A stretch of 64,000 bases of DNA from Erinaceus europaeus (lineage: Eukaryota; Chordata; Mammalia; Eulipotyphla; Erinaceidae): the NCBI RefSeq assembly GCF_950295315.1, contig NC_080172.1, positions 115,027,735 through 115,091,734 of the forward strand, written 5' to 3'. The notes below the pieces were generated by a model. It searched no databases, was not told the DNA's origin, and saw only the letters and a list, made by a program, of their open reading frames with translations. Positions within the stretch are counted from its first letter, which is position 1, and every line of letters starts with the position of its first letter. Below, one piece after another: positions 1-12,800 of this stretch. A program made the position numbers and the translations under genes.

Positions 1-59
1 ATATAAAATCTCTGTGAAAGGAGAATATTAAGATTCTGTTTTTTCTCTGATATTCCTAC

Positions 60-345
60 GCCATAAAATTCATCCCTTTGAAGTATACAGTTTACTACAT
101 TGAAAGAGCTGTGCAAAAAACAACCAGCACTCACCACCACTAGTTCAGAACACTGTCATCACTGCAGACACAGCGGGCCCGGTACCGGTACCAGTACCGT
201 TACCGGCAGCAGCCACTCTGCTGTCTCCTGTCCCTCACCCTGACAACCACCAGTCTGCTGTCTGTTTCTCTGGGTTTGCCCGCTTTGAATCTCCATATAC
301 ATATGGGATCATACAGTACACGCTTAGCTTGGAGCTTGGCGTGTT
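60..345 (+). repeat. Old L1 (L1M-like) 3'-end fragment
   Basis: Order of short motifs matches the 3' part of old mammalian L1s: a CCCTGACAACCACCA segment, a CTGTCTGTTTCTCTG segment and then GGGATCATACAGTA. A second diverged copy of the same segment lies at 21040-21275. Assigned by resemblance only. Confidence 0.55.
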
Positions 346-475
346 CTCCGGGTTCATGGAGTCATAGCATGTATTAGGACTTTAAACCTTCTTATTGTGA
401 ATGATGTTTCTTTGCATTCACTTAAAATCCACGGGTTGTGGTGCTTGCATTGTTTCTGTTTTGGAGGGTTCTTTA

Positions 476-584
476 ACTGTTGCATAGAGACAGCCAGAAA
501 GTTAGAGGGGAGAGGGAGGATTTGAACCCGGGTCCTTGTGGATTGTAGCATGTGTACTCTAGCAGATACGCCACCGCCAGCTCC
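476..584 (-). repeat. SINE-C, internally deleted
   Basis: On the - strand it begins with the SINE-C tRNA-like head and jumps from the B-box region to the 3' part (CTGGCTGTCTCTAT), skipping the middle that full copies such as 14784-15008 keep. Confidence 0.6.
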
Positions 585-1054
585 TCTGTGTTGTCACTAT
601 TACTAATTTTAATGTGCATGTTTTCATCGGAAACTCCCCTGGTGCCGCTGTAGCACTGCCTGTGTGTGCTGGGTCTGCACATACGGCAAGGCCGGTGCCC
701 CTCTCTGCTGAACTGTTTCTCCAGTCCTTCCCCAGGTGCACTGGTAGCTTTCTTCTTAATGTTTGTATGGAAAGAACTTACTATTAGGGCTGTTTACCTG
801 GTAGGATAATAATAGGTCAAATCGTACTGGAAGGCTTAGAAAGAAACTCTCTGCTTTTAATTGTCATCAGCTTCTCCAAAGGAAGTGTAAACCAATCTTG
901 GATTGTCAGCAAATAAGGGCTCTATATTTAAAAGTGCTGTCTGTGCCTTCCTTTCTAGCGTGATAAATAATGAGAACAGAAAATACAGTTAGTGCCCAGT
1001 GACGTTTATATAATGCTGATGATTTTTTTACTCCAAACAACTGGTTGTTTTCTT

Positions 1055-1262
1055 TTTAAAAATTTTATTTACTTATTTATTATTGGATAGAGACAGAGAA
1101 ATTGAGAGGGGAGGGAGAGATGGAGACAGACAGCAGGACGCCTGCAGCCCTGCTTCACCACTCGTGAAGCTTTCCCCCTGCAGTTAAGGACCAGGGGCTT
1201 GAACTCAGGTCCTGGCACCCTGCAACATGAGCACTTAACCAGGTGTGCTACTGCCTGGCCCC
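1055..1262 (-). repeat. SINE-C, near full length
   Basis: Reference copy for my label C. Read on the - strand: GGGGCCAGG-type head, CCTGGTTAAGTGC (A-box region), GAGTTCAAGCCCC (B-box), CCCTGGTCC, GGGGGAAAGCTTCACGAGTGGTGAAGC, pyrimidine-rich stretch, then an A/T-rich tail built from TAAATAA units. tRNA-derived SINE, no coding capacity. Confidence 0.8.
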
Positions 1263-1422
1263 TAACAACTTTTTAAAATCACGCCTCTCAAATTGTGAAA
1301 GGAACTTTAAACTGCTTGCTTGGTAGACATAGTGAACTCTGTGTGTATTTGTGTGGTGAAGATGAGAACATACTGTCTCTTAAAATACTTTTTTAGATTT
1401 ATTTGAAAAATGATTATGCCTG

Positions 1423-1555
1423 TGGTCCGGGAGGTAGTGCAGTGGATAAAGCACTGGATTCTCAAGCATGAGGTCCCGAGTTCCATCCCCGGCAGCACGT
1501 GTGCCAGAGTGATAGCTGGTTCTTTCTCTCCTATCTTTCTCATTTATTTTTCTGT
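1423..1555 (+). repeat. SINE-B
   Basis: Reference copy for label B: GGTCCGGGAGGTAGTGCAG head, GGATAAAGCACTGG, CTCAAGCATGAGGTC, GAGTTCCATCCCCGG (B-box), GCAGCACGTGTGCCAGAGTG, then a CTTTCTCTC run. tRNA-derived. Confidence 0.8.
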
Positions 1556-1862
1556 TTATTTATTTAATTTATTTATTGAACTCAGGTTCCCACACAAACT
1601 GACTCTGAACTTATACACTAGCCACCGAATCACCTTCCAGGCCATAGTATTATTTCCACTTAAAAATTAAAATGAGCAAGTGAGGAGATGGTATCATAGT
1701 TGTACAGATGGGATTTTATGTCAGTCAGAGATCATCAAGTCCTAGGGTCAGAGACCCCCCCCCCCACCATAAATCACAACAGTGCTCTGGTTTAGATGCA
1801 AATAAAGTGAAAATGGCCACCTGAGGAGGCAGTGTAGTGATAGAGTGCAGAAATTGCAAGTT

Positions 1863-2338
1863 TGGGAGTCGGGCAGTAGCGCAGTGGGTTAAGCGCAGGT
1901 GAAGCACGAGGACCGGCGTTAGGATCCCGGTTCGAGCCCCCGGCTCCCCACCTGCAGGGGAAGTCCCTTCACAGGCAGTGAAGCAGGTCTGCAGGTGCCT
2001 ATCTTTCTCTCCCCCTCTCTGTCTTCCCCTCCTTTCTCCATTTCTCTCTGTCCTATCCAACAATGGCATGACATCAATAACAACAATAACAACAACAACA
2101 ACAATAATAAAAAAAAAAACAGTGGACAGGGAGGTGGTGCAGTGATAAAGCTTTTGACTCTCAAGCATGAGGTCCTGAGTTTGATCCCCGGCAGCACATG
2201 TGCCAGAGTGATGTCTGGTTCTTTCTCTCTCTCTCCTCCTGTCTTTCTCATTAATAAATAAATAAAATCTTAAAAAAAAAAAAACAACAAACAACAAGGG
2301 CAACAAAAGGGAAAATAAATAAAATTAAAAAAAAAAAA
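1863..2338 (+). repeat. SINE-A, itself interrupted by SINE-B
   Basis: Reference copy for label A: GGGAGTCGGGCAGTAGCGC head, GGGTTAAGCGC, GGTTCGAGCCCCC (B-box), CTCCCCACCTGCAGGGG, GTGAAGCAGGTCTGCAGG, pyrimidine run, CTGTCCTATCCAACAA, then CAA/TAA repeats and CAAGGGCAACAAAAGGG before the A tail. The 3' part is split at about 2122 and resumes at about 2285. Confidence 0.85.
2122..2284 (+). repeat. SINE-B nested inside SINE-A
   Basis: Complete B copy from GTGGACAGGGAGGTGGTGC to an AATAAATAAATAAAATC tail and poly(A), lying in the A-rich 3' part of the surrounding SINE-A. It is therefore the youngest of the three nested insertions. Confidence 0.85.
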
Positions 2339-2582
2339 GAAATTGCAAGTTCAAGGTCCCGAGTTCAGTTCATAGTGCTGCAGTGTTTGATGTTCCTATT
2401 CTTTCAGTAATAAAATAACAACACAATTTGCAAAGTAGGTGTGTATAGTTTAATTTACTTCATATGGAAATCTTTCAAGATTTCTGAAATTACTTAACTG
2501 ATATTAAGTTCAGCATTCTTGTTTTGAATATAAAAATTCCTAGAAACTTCTGAGCGATTATTTCAGCTGCATGTTCTAAGTG

Positions 2583-2712
2583 TGGCGGGACAGTGGCATA
2601 AGCAGTAGAGCACACAGTTGACCATGGCTGACTCACGAGCCATGGGGCAGGGTACAGGTAGCTCTCTCTCCCCCATCGCTCCCTATTCCCCCCCCCCCAA
2701 AAAAAAAAACAA
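2583..2712 (+). repeat. Degenerate SINE remnant
   Basis: GTGGCATAAGCAGTAGAGCACA head-like start, pyrimidine-rich middle, C10 then A10 tail. No closer assignment possible. Confidence 0.4.
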
Positions 2713-2956
2713 ATTAAAAGAGAAAAGTGTAAAGGATCATTGAGTAGCTATTAGGAAACGAAAGCAAAAAGTAATATAGTTAACATATTTGTGACTTTTA
2801 CTCTGAGAAAATCGTGAACATAAAAGTCATTTATAGTGTCACTTTCCAGACCTTCTTCCATAAATAATGTTGTTTTCTAAAGCTGAGAACTGTTAAAGAA
2901 ACTCTTTAGGACTTTTTTTTGGCTATCCCAACAAACAATATTTTTATTTTTTCCAG

Positions 2957-3277
2957 ATATGGCCGCGTGGAAAGTGTCAAAATTCTCCCCAAGAGGGGAT
3001 CTGAAGGAGGAGTGGCAGCCTTTGTGGATTTTGTGGACATCAAAAGTGCACAGAAGGCTCACAACTCAGTCAACAAGATGGGAGATAGAGACCTGCGCAC
3101 GGATTACAATGAACCAGGCACCATTCCGAGTGCTGCTCGGGGACTGGATGATACAGTTTCCATAGCGTCTCGTAGTAGAGAGGTTTCTGGGTTCAGAGGA
3201 GGTGGTGGAGGGCCTGCTTATGGCCCCCCACCATCACTTCATGCGCGTGAAGGACGTTATGAGCGGAGACTTGATGG
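2957..3277 (+). CDS. SPEN: SPEN exon 2: rest of RRM1 and Gly-rich linker
   Basis: Begins after TTTTCCAG with the last base of an Arg codon; ends GG|GTAAGT, completed to Gly by exon 3. Residues about 28-135. It carries the RNP1-like core GGVAAFVDF of RRM1, then a short GFRGGGGGPAYGPPPS stretch. The RNP2 strand is in the missing exon 1. Apparently unchanged from the human protein as I remember it. Confidence 0.97.
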
Positions 3278-6200
3278 GTAAGTTCCAAGGTTTCTGTAGG
3301 CAGGTATTTTGTATTTGATATGGTGAGCAGCAGAACTCATATTTAGGGGCCCTAGATGGATTTAAAGTTTTGGGCATTCTCAGTGTTTCCTGTTTTGGGT
3401 TGGAAACGAAGTGATTTCTGCCCCAGTGGCTGGTATCTGATGGAATCGTGGAGGATATTTCCCGAAGCGTGTTGGATACCTCCTCCTGAGCTACAAAGTG
3501 GAGGGCTTCTGTGTGGCAGTGGCGGTTCTGGAGTTACCTGTCTTCCAGAATGAATTCCTCCAGCTATTGGATATTGTTCAGGCCTTCCTTGGATTATCCC
3601 TTGTACCTGATGGAGTTATTTGGCTACAAAGTTGGTGGATATACGATATGGAATATTTCTGGAATATTAGTGTCTACACATTTCTTTTAGAAGTTTTCAC
3701 TCCAGATGTACAAACAGTGGGATTGTCACCAGAAAAAGCCGAACAGACTGTAAGAATTCAGCCGCTTGGGTTCTATAACCAATACCTGGATCTGGGAATG
3801 TTCACTTGGATGAAGAGGAGTGAAGGCAGTGCTTGAATCTCCCACTTTGGATCTACATACTTTCCATGTTGGGATTATACTTCATGATGGAATTGGGAAA
3901 AATCAAGGTGTTGGACATTCCTAAGTCCTGGAATATTACCAGTCTTTCCTAATTGCGGAGTGTATGGGATGCCATGCAGCCGAGAGTCTAATAGCCAAGG
4001 GGAGAGGATTACTACCTTGTCTTCTAAGCATGTTGCTGTCCAGCTTAAAGTACTTTTAGCGTTGAACATCTCCATGGTTGTGGTGGTTATCAGTTGTGGA
4101 TACAGCAATAAAAAGTGACTGCTGGATCGCTGCAAAAGTGAACTCTTGGCGAACAGCTGTGCCTTCCTCACCTGGTGGAATCCTAGAGGAAATTTCCTCT
4201 TTTGTCAGCTGCCTGTTTGACACTTAGGGCCGGAATTTTTTTTATGAATGTGGATAAATTTATACTTGCCTACTATCTCAAGAAAGAAGTCTGGGGGTTT
4301 GAGAGTTACAATTTGTCTGGGACTACTTGCTTCCTGTGGAATTATTTTATCTGGTCACTAAGATTTTTTTTTTTCTTACGGTTCATCCAAATATCATTTG
4401 ACACCCTTGCCCATTAAGAAGGTGGATTACCCCCATAAGAGGGGCCAAAAATTGGGGAAGTTATATTCACAATTCTCTCCCTAGATTTAATTGGGATTAT
4501 AGGTCGTGTTTCCACACTTGGAAAAGGTTGGTATGTCCTGACCTGTGTATATTAGCCCCTCTCCTAACCTAAGTCAAACTTTCCCCCTCCCCCACTAACT
4601 CTAGAAATATTTAGTACTAATAGATGAATCAAAGAACAGCTATTAGATTTCAGCTCTGCCAGCTCTTGTGCCTGCCTTCTGTGTCTTCCTAATGGATAAA
4701 AACTTTGCATATTTATAAAATATCAGCTGTAGCAGTAACTCTCTTAGAAGTATCGCCTATTGCTTCTGTTATACCATTAATAACAGCTCTCAACGATTAA
4801 CATTAACAGGATGCTAATTGACTTGTTGGAAATTGTCTCTTAAATCTCAAAGGAAAGCCACTTGTTTGTTGTCTAACAAGAAACATCTATTTGAATTCCC
4901 CCAAAGTATTAAATAAGGAGAACGTCATTCAGTACACTAAAAAGTTTCTTTTTAATCTTTATTTATTAGATGGAGTCAGTCAGAAATTGAGAGGAAAGAG
5001 GGTGGTAAGTAGAGAGGGAGAGACAGACACCTGTAGCCCTGCTTCACCACCTGCAAAGCTTTCCCCTAGTAGGTGGAGCCCGGGGCCTCGAACCCTGGTC
5101 CCCTTGCACATTGTAACATGTGCGCTCAACCAGGTGCATCACCATCCGGCCCCTCATTCAATACATTTAGACAAGAAAGATATTAGTGAAGTTTTTTCCT
5201 GCTAATTCCAGTGACTTTTCATAATAGCAGTAAACAGCAAAAACAGCCTAGGGAGGTGTGGTTACCACTAACTGACTGTTCGCTACAGAAGTAGAGAGTT
5301 TTAAGAGTTCATGCTAGACTTAGAAATAGTGTTGAATGCTAACACATAAGTGCACATGCTTAATTGGTTGCACACACAATAGTTTTTGTACTTTCTGACA
5401 AGTCTTCACATTGTACTAGAATATTTAAAATTTTAAATTATGATAATGCAATCATGCTATTTCAGTCATCAGAGCTGCCTAGTTTCAGCATAGGTAACTT
5501 GAAGGTAGCCACTGTCTAAGAGAAGATAGTCCCTACAACCACTAGTGGCATATGCTAACAGATTAAGTTGTGGGGTAGGCATCGGACTACATTGTGTGAA
5601 GTTGATAACAAGATCATGATAAAATACTTTTTAATTAAAAGATTCATAGGGTAGTAGGTAGTAAACCTAGTATGTAGCTATCCCAAGTAATTTTTCTTTT
5701 TCCTTTTAAGGATCCATTTTAATTATTGAATGGGATTGTTTGTGGCACAGTAGTTTATATGATTTAGTAACTTTTATAATTATCCAAGAAGGTAAAAGTT
5801 GATGTGAAAAAGTACAACTAATTTTTTCCCATTCGACTTTGAAAATGCCCCGTTGCTGTTGGGGGACAAGCAGTGAATAGGGCTTTCATGTCTAGGAGAA
5901 AATACATCGTGGGGATTTTGCCTGCAGCTGCAAAAGAAAATAAGACCTCGGTGTATACTTTAATCAAGTGAAAGTATAGAAAAGCTTCATATTAGAATGT
6001 AAATTTCTTACTGCTTACAGTGGAGCTAGTATATGCAGATTGCTGCTATACTTTCAAATCCATGTTAAGAAGGACTGACTACAGAACACTAGTCATGAAA
6101 GCCCAAATCTACAATTACAGCTGATCACTCCAGCGTGAAAGTAATTTTTGGAGTTAAGTGCCAAGCTTGTTTGCTTACTAAGTAGGATAAATGCTGTGTA

Positions 6201-9200
6201 GGAAACGTCCAGTGCAAAGGCAAAGACAATGCTGAAGTGAATGTTTGCATGACTTGCTTGTAGTGTTGCCTGCCCCTTTCTGATCGATTGAATGTTTTCC
6301 CTCCTAAACGCAGGGCTTCAGATAACAGGGAGCGTGCTTATGAACATAGTGCCTATGGACACCATGAACGGGGTACGGGAGGATTTGATCGGACAAGACA
6401 TTACGATCAGGATTACTACAGAGATCCTCGAGAGCGGACTTTACAGCATGGGCTCTATTACGCTTCTCGGAGTCGAAGTCCAAACCGTTTTGAAGCTCAC
6501 GACCCCCGATATGAACCTAGGGCTCGGGAGCAGTTCACACTGCCCAGTGTGGTACACAGGGACATCTACAGGGACGAGATTACCCGGGAGGTGCGAGGGC
6601 GAAGGCCAGAGCGGAATTACCAGCACAGCAGGAGTCGGTCACCACACTCGTCCCAGTCTCGGAACCAGTCTCCTCAGAGACTGGCGAGCCAGGCCTCCAG
6701 ACCTACCAGGTCCCCTAGCGGCAGCGGCTCAAGGAGCAGATCCTCCAGCAGTGACTCGGTCAGCAGCAGCAGCAGCACCAGCAGCGACAGGTAGGTCCGC
6801 GGCCCTTTCTTACTCTCTTAGGACAGATGCGCTGTTGAATTCTCAAAGTTCGGTAGGAATGACTCAGTGTAGCACTGATATTTTGAAAAGAATGTAAGCT
6901 TGGATTGTGTATGTAATGAAGGAAGAAAGTGAATTAAAAAAGTCAAGTGCTTGATAGAGCGAGATGACTCGCAAATACGGTTTCTTTCATTTTGGGATAC
7001 TCGGTCTTAAAGTGAGATTGCCAAAAAGGCAGAGAAGCAGTAACTGTAGCTGTGTGAAGCAAATCTTATCTCATTTGAAAATAAGGTTGCTCTTTATTTT
7101 TTCTTTGGGTTTATAATATTTCTGTTGCTTTGGTTAAATTTTGTTAACTTTGTTACTGATGACTAAGTTGACTTATGAACACATTTTAACTAATGTTAAT
7201 ATTAAGATGGTAACCAACTTATTTATTTTGAGCAGAATATAATCTCACTGTTCACCAGGGTCCAGTAAGCTAATTCCATTAGCTGGAATTTTCTTTTTAC
7301 AAAGGAATTTATACTAGAGATTGAATATAATAAGTTGAAGTTAATGCTAAAAGAGAACTAGGCCTGGACGGTGGCACACCTGGTAGAGTACACACACTGG
7401 CAAGCACGAGGACCTAGGTTCAAGCCCCTGGTTCCTACCTGCAGGGAGGAAACAATGAGTGGTGAAGCAGTGCTGCAGATGTGATGTCTCTCTTTCTTGC
7501 CTCCTCTTTTTTTTTTTTAAAGAATTTGTTTATTTATTCATGAGAAAGGCAGAGAGAGAGAAAACCAGACCCCACTCTGGCACATGTCCCGCTGGGGATT
7601 GAATTCGGGTCCTCATGGTTGAGAATCCAATGCTTTATCCACTGCGCCACGTCCCGGACCACTCTCGCCTCCTCTTTTATTCGCCTTCCTCTCATTTTCT
7701 CTCTGTCCTATCAAATAAAAGCAAGAATGAAAAACAGGGCTGGGCTGGGGTGGGGTGCGGCTGGGCGGTGGTGCACCTGATTAAGCACACAAACCACCAT
7801 GTGCAAGGACCCCGGTTGGAGCCCTGCTCCCCACCTAGTAGGGGGTCTGCTTCATGAGCAGTGAGGCAGGTCTGCAGGTGTCTTATCTTTCTCTCCCTCC
7901 ATTTCCCTGTCCTCGCTCAATTTCTGTCTGTCCTATATGATAATAATAAGCCACCAGGTGCAGTGGATTTGTCAAGCCCCAGTGATAACTCTCTGGGAAA
8001 AAGAAAAAAAAAGCAAACAGATTGTATACCTTACCACTTGTCTGTTGTTATTATATCAACTTATTTTTAGAGGTTGAGACAGGCAGAAAGAGTGAAGGAG
8101 ACCACACAGTACCAAGGCTTCCTTCAGCGCGGCAGGGCCAGGCTTGAATCTGGGTCGAGTGCTCTGCTGCTCTCCACGCCCATACTCTCACTTGTGCTAC
8201 CTAAGTTCTCTCGCGCCTTTCATTGTCTTATAAGAACCATACTTTATAAAGTCTTTATGAAGAGTAAAATAAAAATTGTGTATATTTTTAAATTTATGGC
8301 ATATGAATTCTCTGGTCTCATTAAGAGGCCCAGATTAGTTATTTTTCTTTCTAAATGATTTAAAAAGTACATTTATTTATTCCCTTTTGTTGCTCTTGTT
8401 TTTTATTGTTGTAGTTACTGTTGGTGTTATTGATGTCATTGTTGTTGGATAGGACAGAGAAATGCAGAGAGGAGAGGAAAACAGAGAGGGGGAGAGAAAG
8501 ACAGACACCTGCAGACCTGCTTCACCGCCTGTGAAGCGACTCCCCTGCAGGTGGGGAGCCGGGGGCTCGAACCAGGGTCCTTATGCCGGTCCCTGCACTT
8601 TGTTCCATGTGCGCTTAACCCGCTGTGCTACTGCCTGACCCCCAGTTTTGATGTTTTATGCATTTGTTTATGTGGACATAATTCTAACATTTCAGAATTG
8701 GTTTGAGAAATTAGAAGTTACGTTCTGATTACAGTTCTTTATGTGACACAGATGAGAACCTTTTAACTTCTGACACTTTTATTGGGTATATAGCTAGATA
8801 AATGATTGATGAGATTTATTTGATCTCCATAAGCTGATTATAAGATCTTGTTTTGTCCCTCTTTTTCCTATGTAGAGCTGTGTTAATAATTCTACCCTTT
8901 TTCCTATATAAAGCTGTGTTAAGATTTGGGCAGTTAGCGCAGCAGGTTAAGCGCACATGGGGCAAGGTGCAGGGACAGGTTAAGGATCCCGGTTCGAGTC
9001 CCCGGCTCCCCACCTGCAGGGGAGTCGCTTCACAGGTGCTGAAGCAGGTCTGCAGGTGTCTGTCTTTCTCTCCCCTTCTCTGCCTGCCCCGCCTCTCTCC
9101 GTTTCTCTCTGTCCTAACAACGATGACATCTATAACAACAGCAATAACTATAACAACAATAAAAATACAACAAGGGCAACAAAAGGGAAAAATAAATATT

Positions 9201-9823
9201 AAAAAAAAATTCTACCCAAAGGTATTTTCCCCCTAGAGCATACTGCTGGCTCTGGTTTGTGGTAGAGGTAGTGGCGATGGCGGTGTTGTGTGTTGTTGTG
9301 TGTGTGTGTGTGTGTGTGTGAGCGTGTGTGTGTGAGCTATGAAATATATAGTGCTTGAAATAACAAGAGATGAGTTTTGGCTAGACAGAACATTGTGGTC
9401 AAAAGGGACAAGTTGAAAAGAATGCACGTGGGTGGGGAGTGTTTTGAGAATAGCAAATAATTGAGAATGACTTACCCACAGTAGTGGTTTTGGATTTTAC
9501 TGTCCATGCAGTGAAAGTGGTTGAAAGATTCTGCAGTAGAAGATAGCTGTTGAGATAGACTTTGGAAAGGCGCTTTAGAATAGGAAAGGCAGAGCGTTCC
9601 TCAGAGGTTATTTCAGAAACTCAGAGAGGAAATACTTGAATTGTCAGAGTGCCTAACTCGGGAAAGGTGAAGAGAATTGAAGAAGCAGATTGCTGTGCTC
9701 AGTTCAGCAGCACATGCACTAAAATTGGAACAATGGAGAAGTTTTAACACAGCCTCTGCTCAAGAATGACATGCAGATTTGCAAAGCATTCCGTATTTTA
9801 AACATTTTCGTGCCCCCCTTCCC

Positions 9824-9895
<72 letters not shown>

Positions 9896-12800
9896 CGGGG
9901 AGGGAGACGGAGAGGGAGAGAGGGCGAGGGAGGTGATTTACAAAAAGCGGGATAAGCTTTTGTGTCATGTTGCTTGGGATGGATGGCTCATTCAATATTA
10001 CTTCTTACAAGAAGGGACCAGGGCAGGCAGCCTGGGTGGGAGCAGGGCAGGCAAGGCATGGGACTCTCAAGTGTGAGGTGTCAGGTTCATTCCCCAGGAT
10101 CCTTTGTGCCAGGGTGATGTTCTGGTTCTTTTTTTTTTTTTTTTTTCTTGCTCATTAACAAATAAATCTTTTAAAAAGTTGGCCTAGAAACAGCAGTCAT
10201 AAGGTGTTGCATGATGGGGCTCTTTTGCATACATTATCAAGCTTAGTGTTACTGATTACATTTCTCAGCACAAGTTCAAGGTGTAGTTGAAATACATAGA
10301 ATTTTAAGTTGACATGAGGGATAAAGTAAAGTTGATGCAGCTAGCTTGATAATCTGGTCATTCCTATAATTGAACACAGAACACAGAAATAAAATCTTTT
10401 GACAACCATTATAACCCTGGGTTTAACCTCCTGTTTGTCAGATGACCATTTTACTTCCATAATTGTAGTGACTCACGAGTTTAAAATTTTGAGATGTTAC
10501 ATAGATTCGAGATATTCAGTTTCAGGGCCAGGTGGTGGTGTACCTGGTTAAGTACACAGGACCTGGGTTCAAGCTCCTGGTCCCCACCTGCAGGAGCAAA
10601 GCTACACAAGTGGTGAAACAGGGCTGCAGATGTCTCTCTGTCTCTGTCTCCCCACCACTTGTGAAGCAACCCCCCTCAGGTGGGGAGCTGGGGGCTGGGA
10701 CCGGGATCCATGTGCCGGTCCTTGCACTTTGCGTCATGTGCGCTCAACTCTGCGATACCGCCCAGCCCCCTGGATAGGCACTTTTGAAAACAAGTGTGTG
10801 TGTGGGGGGGCGTCTGCTTGAGCATAAATGTTATAATGCACAAGGACCCAGGTTTGAGCCCTCAGTCCCCACCTGTAGGAGGAAAGCTTTGTGAGTGGTG
10901 AAGCAAGGCTGCAGATGTCTTTTTTTTCCTCTCTATCTCCCTCTTCCCTCTCCATTTCTGACCGTTTCTATCCACTAAATAAATAAAGTTAAGAAAACAA
11001 GTGTTGGACTGGTGTATGCTTTGCACTAGGTACTGGAAGCTCTTGTTTTCATTGGGACCCTCTGTTGGTGGGGAAACCCGAGCAAGGTAGTCTTGGCACT
11101 GAGAGCAAATTGAGGAAGGCTCCTTTATGCTGTCTCTGCAGACAGCGTGGCAGAAATACTGTAGGGAGAGGAAGGCATTGCTTGTTTGTGACTCAAACCA
11201 GCCGGAACTGGAACCGTCCAGTTTTACTTGGCTGTTTGCCACCTCCCAAAGGCTTACTTTGCCAGTTTCTGCCCAACCCTTAGCCCAGGAGTCAAGACAG
11301 GACAAGGGAACCAGGCGGTTTCCTGCACTGTTATTGGGCAGACGATGGGTGGAGCGGGCGTGACGTGACTGCCTGTACCTCCCAGTTTGTGGCCGGCAGG
11401 AGCCGTTCAGATGGAGTAAGGAGCCAAAGCCAAGAAGCTGCTATGAATTCTGTTTCCAGTACAGCTTTCCCTTACTAGTCTCCTGCTAAGTCCTTTCTCT
11501 TTCAGAATGGAAATGGATGCTGTCACAATCACTTTGCTCCTTTGTTGGTGCCACTCGGACTTGCACTGAGGAGGGTGGGTAATTGGGTGACCCTAGTCAA
11601 GAGAGCACCCCGACATTAGCTTTTCGCGGTGGGTGGTTTTTATATATGCCACAGTTTTTCTAAATGAGGTTAACTTCTAAAGTGTTACTTCCCATAAATG
11701 CCATTTACCTAAGCACTGGAATGGCTTTCATATGGTGGTGTCTCTCTCTCGTGCTGTGTCTGGAAAATGAACCCAGTGCCTGGAGCATGCACGAAATCAC
11801 CGAGCTGTCTCCCAGACCAATGGCTTTTAGATTGTGGAGTTAGGAAGTCATCACTGTAATATAACCTTGGTACATTTGCATCACCCCAGAAAGAAATATC
11901 CTATCAGTGGTCCAGGAGATGGTGCAGTGGATAAAGCATTATCGTATTTCTTTCTCTTTTCTTTTCTTTTGTGGTGGGGGAGACACCACAGCATTTCTCC
12001 GTTCTTGGTGTTAATCATGGTGCTCTCATGTGATGCTAAGTGCTGGATCTATGCCGGAGGCACATTTTGGTCTGTTATTTGCTGAGTGACCTCAGAAGTC
12101 ACTCAGCAACTATCTTACTTAAATAATGTTATTAAATGATACGATGCATCGGGGGACTTATTTTTAGATGGAGACAGTGAAAGGGATCCTAGCATACGCT
12201 TCCTTCAGTGCTGTGGCCACCTGGCTTGAACCTGGTTTGCAGTCGGTACACTTGCTTGGTAAAGCATCTCACTATCCGGGAAGCTAGTCCATGGAGAACC
12301 TTTTGTTCTAGTGTCGTGGGCTTCTCAGGCAGAGAGACAGGCACACTGAGGAAGCAGGAAGCAGTGTTTACCATGCCGGCAGACCCAGCCGGACTCGTGT
12401 CCACAAAACACTGGGCCCTGGGCACAGCGGCACTGCCCTTTTATCCACCTACCAGCTTTGCCACAGTGGCTCACAGCACAAGCTCCACAGGTGGCTTTTT
12501 CTTTTGTGTCCACAGAGAGTACAACTTGTTTGGGTGATCGATCAGCAGACTCTGGGGCAGAAGGAGCAGATTCTAAGGCCACGTTGAGGACAGCAGTAGA
12601 AAGTACCGTTTATGCCGGGAGGTGGAGAAAGATCTTTTCTTAATGTACGAAGTTGACCTTTTATGTTCTCTGTAAAAGTTAGTCCTTGAGGGGGTCTGGT
12701 GATAGCAGCAGGGGTTAAGTGCACATGGTGCAAAGTGCAAGGACAGGCCTAAGGATCCTGGTTCGAGCCCCAGGCTCCCCACCTGCAGGGGAGTCACTTC

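Larger units (their letters stand above)
1817..2425 (+). repeat. Old SINE split by a later SINE-A insertion
   Basis: The flanks (1817-1860 and 2352-2425) join into one degenerate SINE-B-like unit once the insert is removed. The insert is bounded by a perfect 13-base duplication, GAAATTGCAAGTT, at 1850-1862 and 2339-2351. Confidence 0.75.
1..2956 (+). other. SPEN: SPEN intron 1 (3' part)
   Basis: Non-coding sequence upstream of the exon 2 acceptor. It holds an old L1 3' end (about 60-345), SINEs at 476-584, 1055-1262 and 1423-1555, a triple-nested SINE at 1817-2425 and a degenerate SINE at 2583-2712. A short GTACC-type tandem run sits at about 179-206. The last 240 bases look unique. Confidence 0.9.

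Noticed and set aside
1423..2284. tRNA genes suggested by A- and B-box motifs
   Set aside because: These belong to SINE heads; no copy folds convincingly into a tRNA with acceptor stem, and each continues into a SINE body and A tail.
1725..2306. 193-residue - strand ORF
   Set aside because: It runs across nested SINEs; similar peptides recur wherever SINE-A and B are reversed.
3356..3836. Protein-coding potential downstream of SPEN exon 2
   Set aside because: Two overlapping short frames without recognisable similarity, inside intron 2; exon 3 joins exon 2 perfectly in phase.
9695..9799. Functional U6 gene
   Set aside because: Several substitutions, including in the catalytic box, and no upstream snRNA promoter elements seen.
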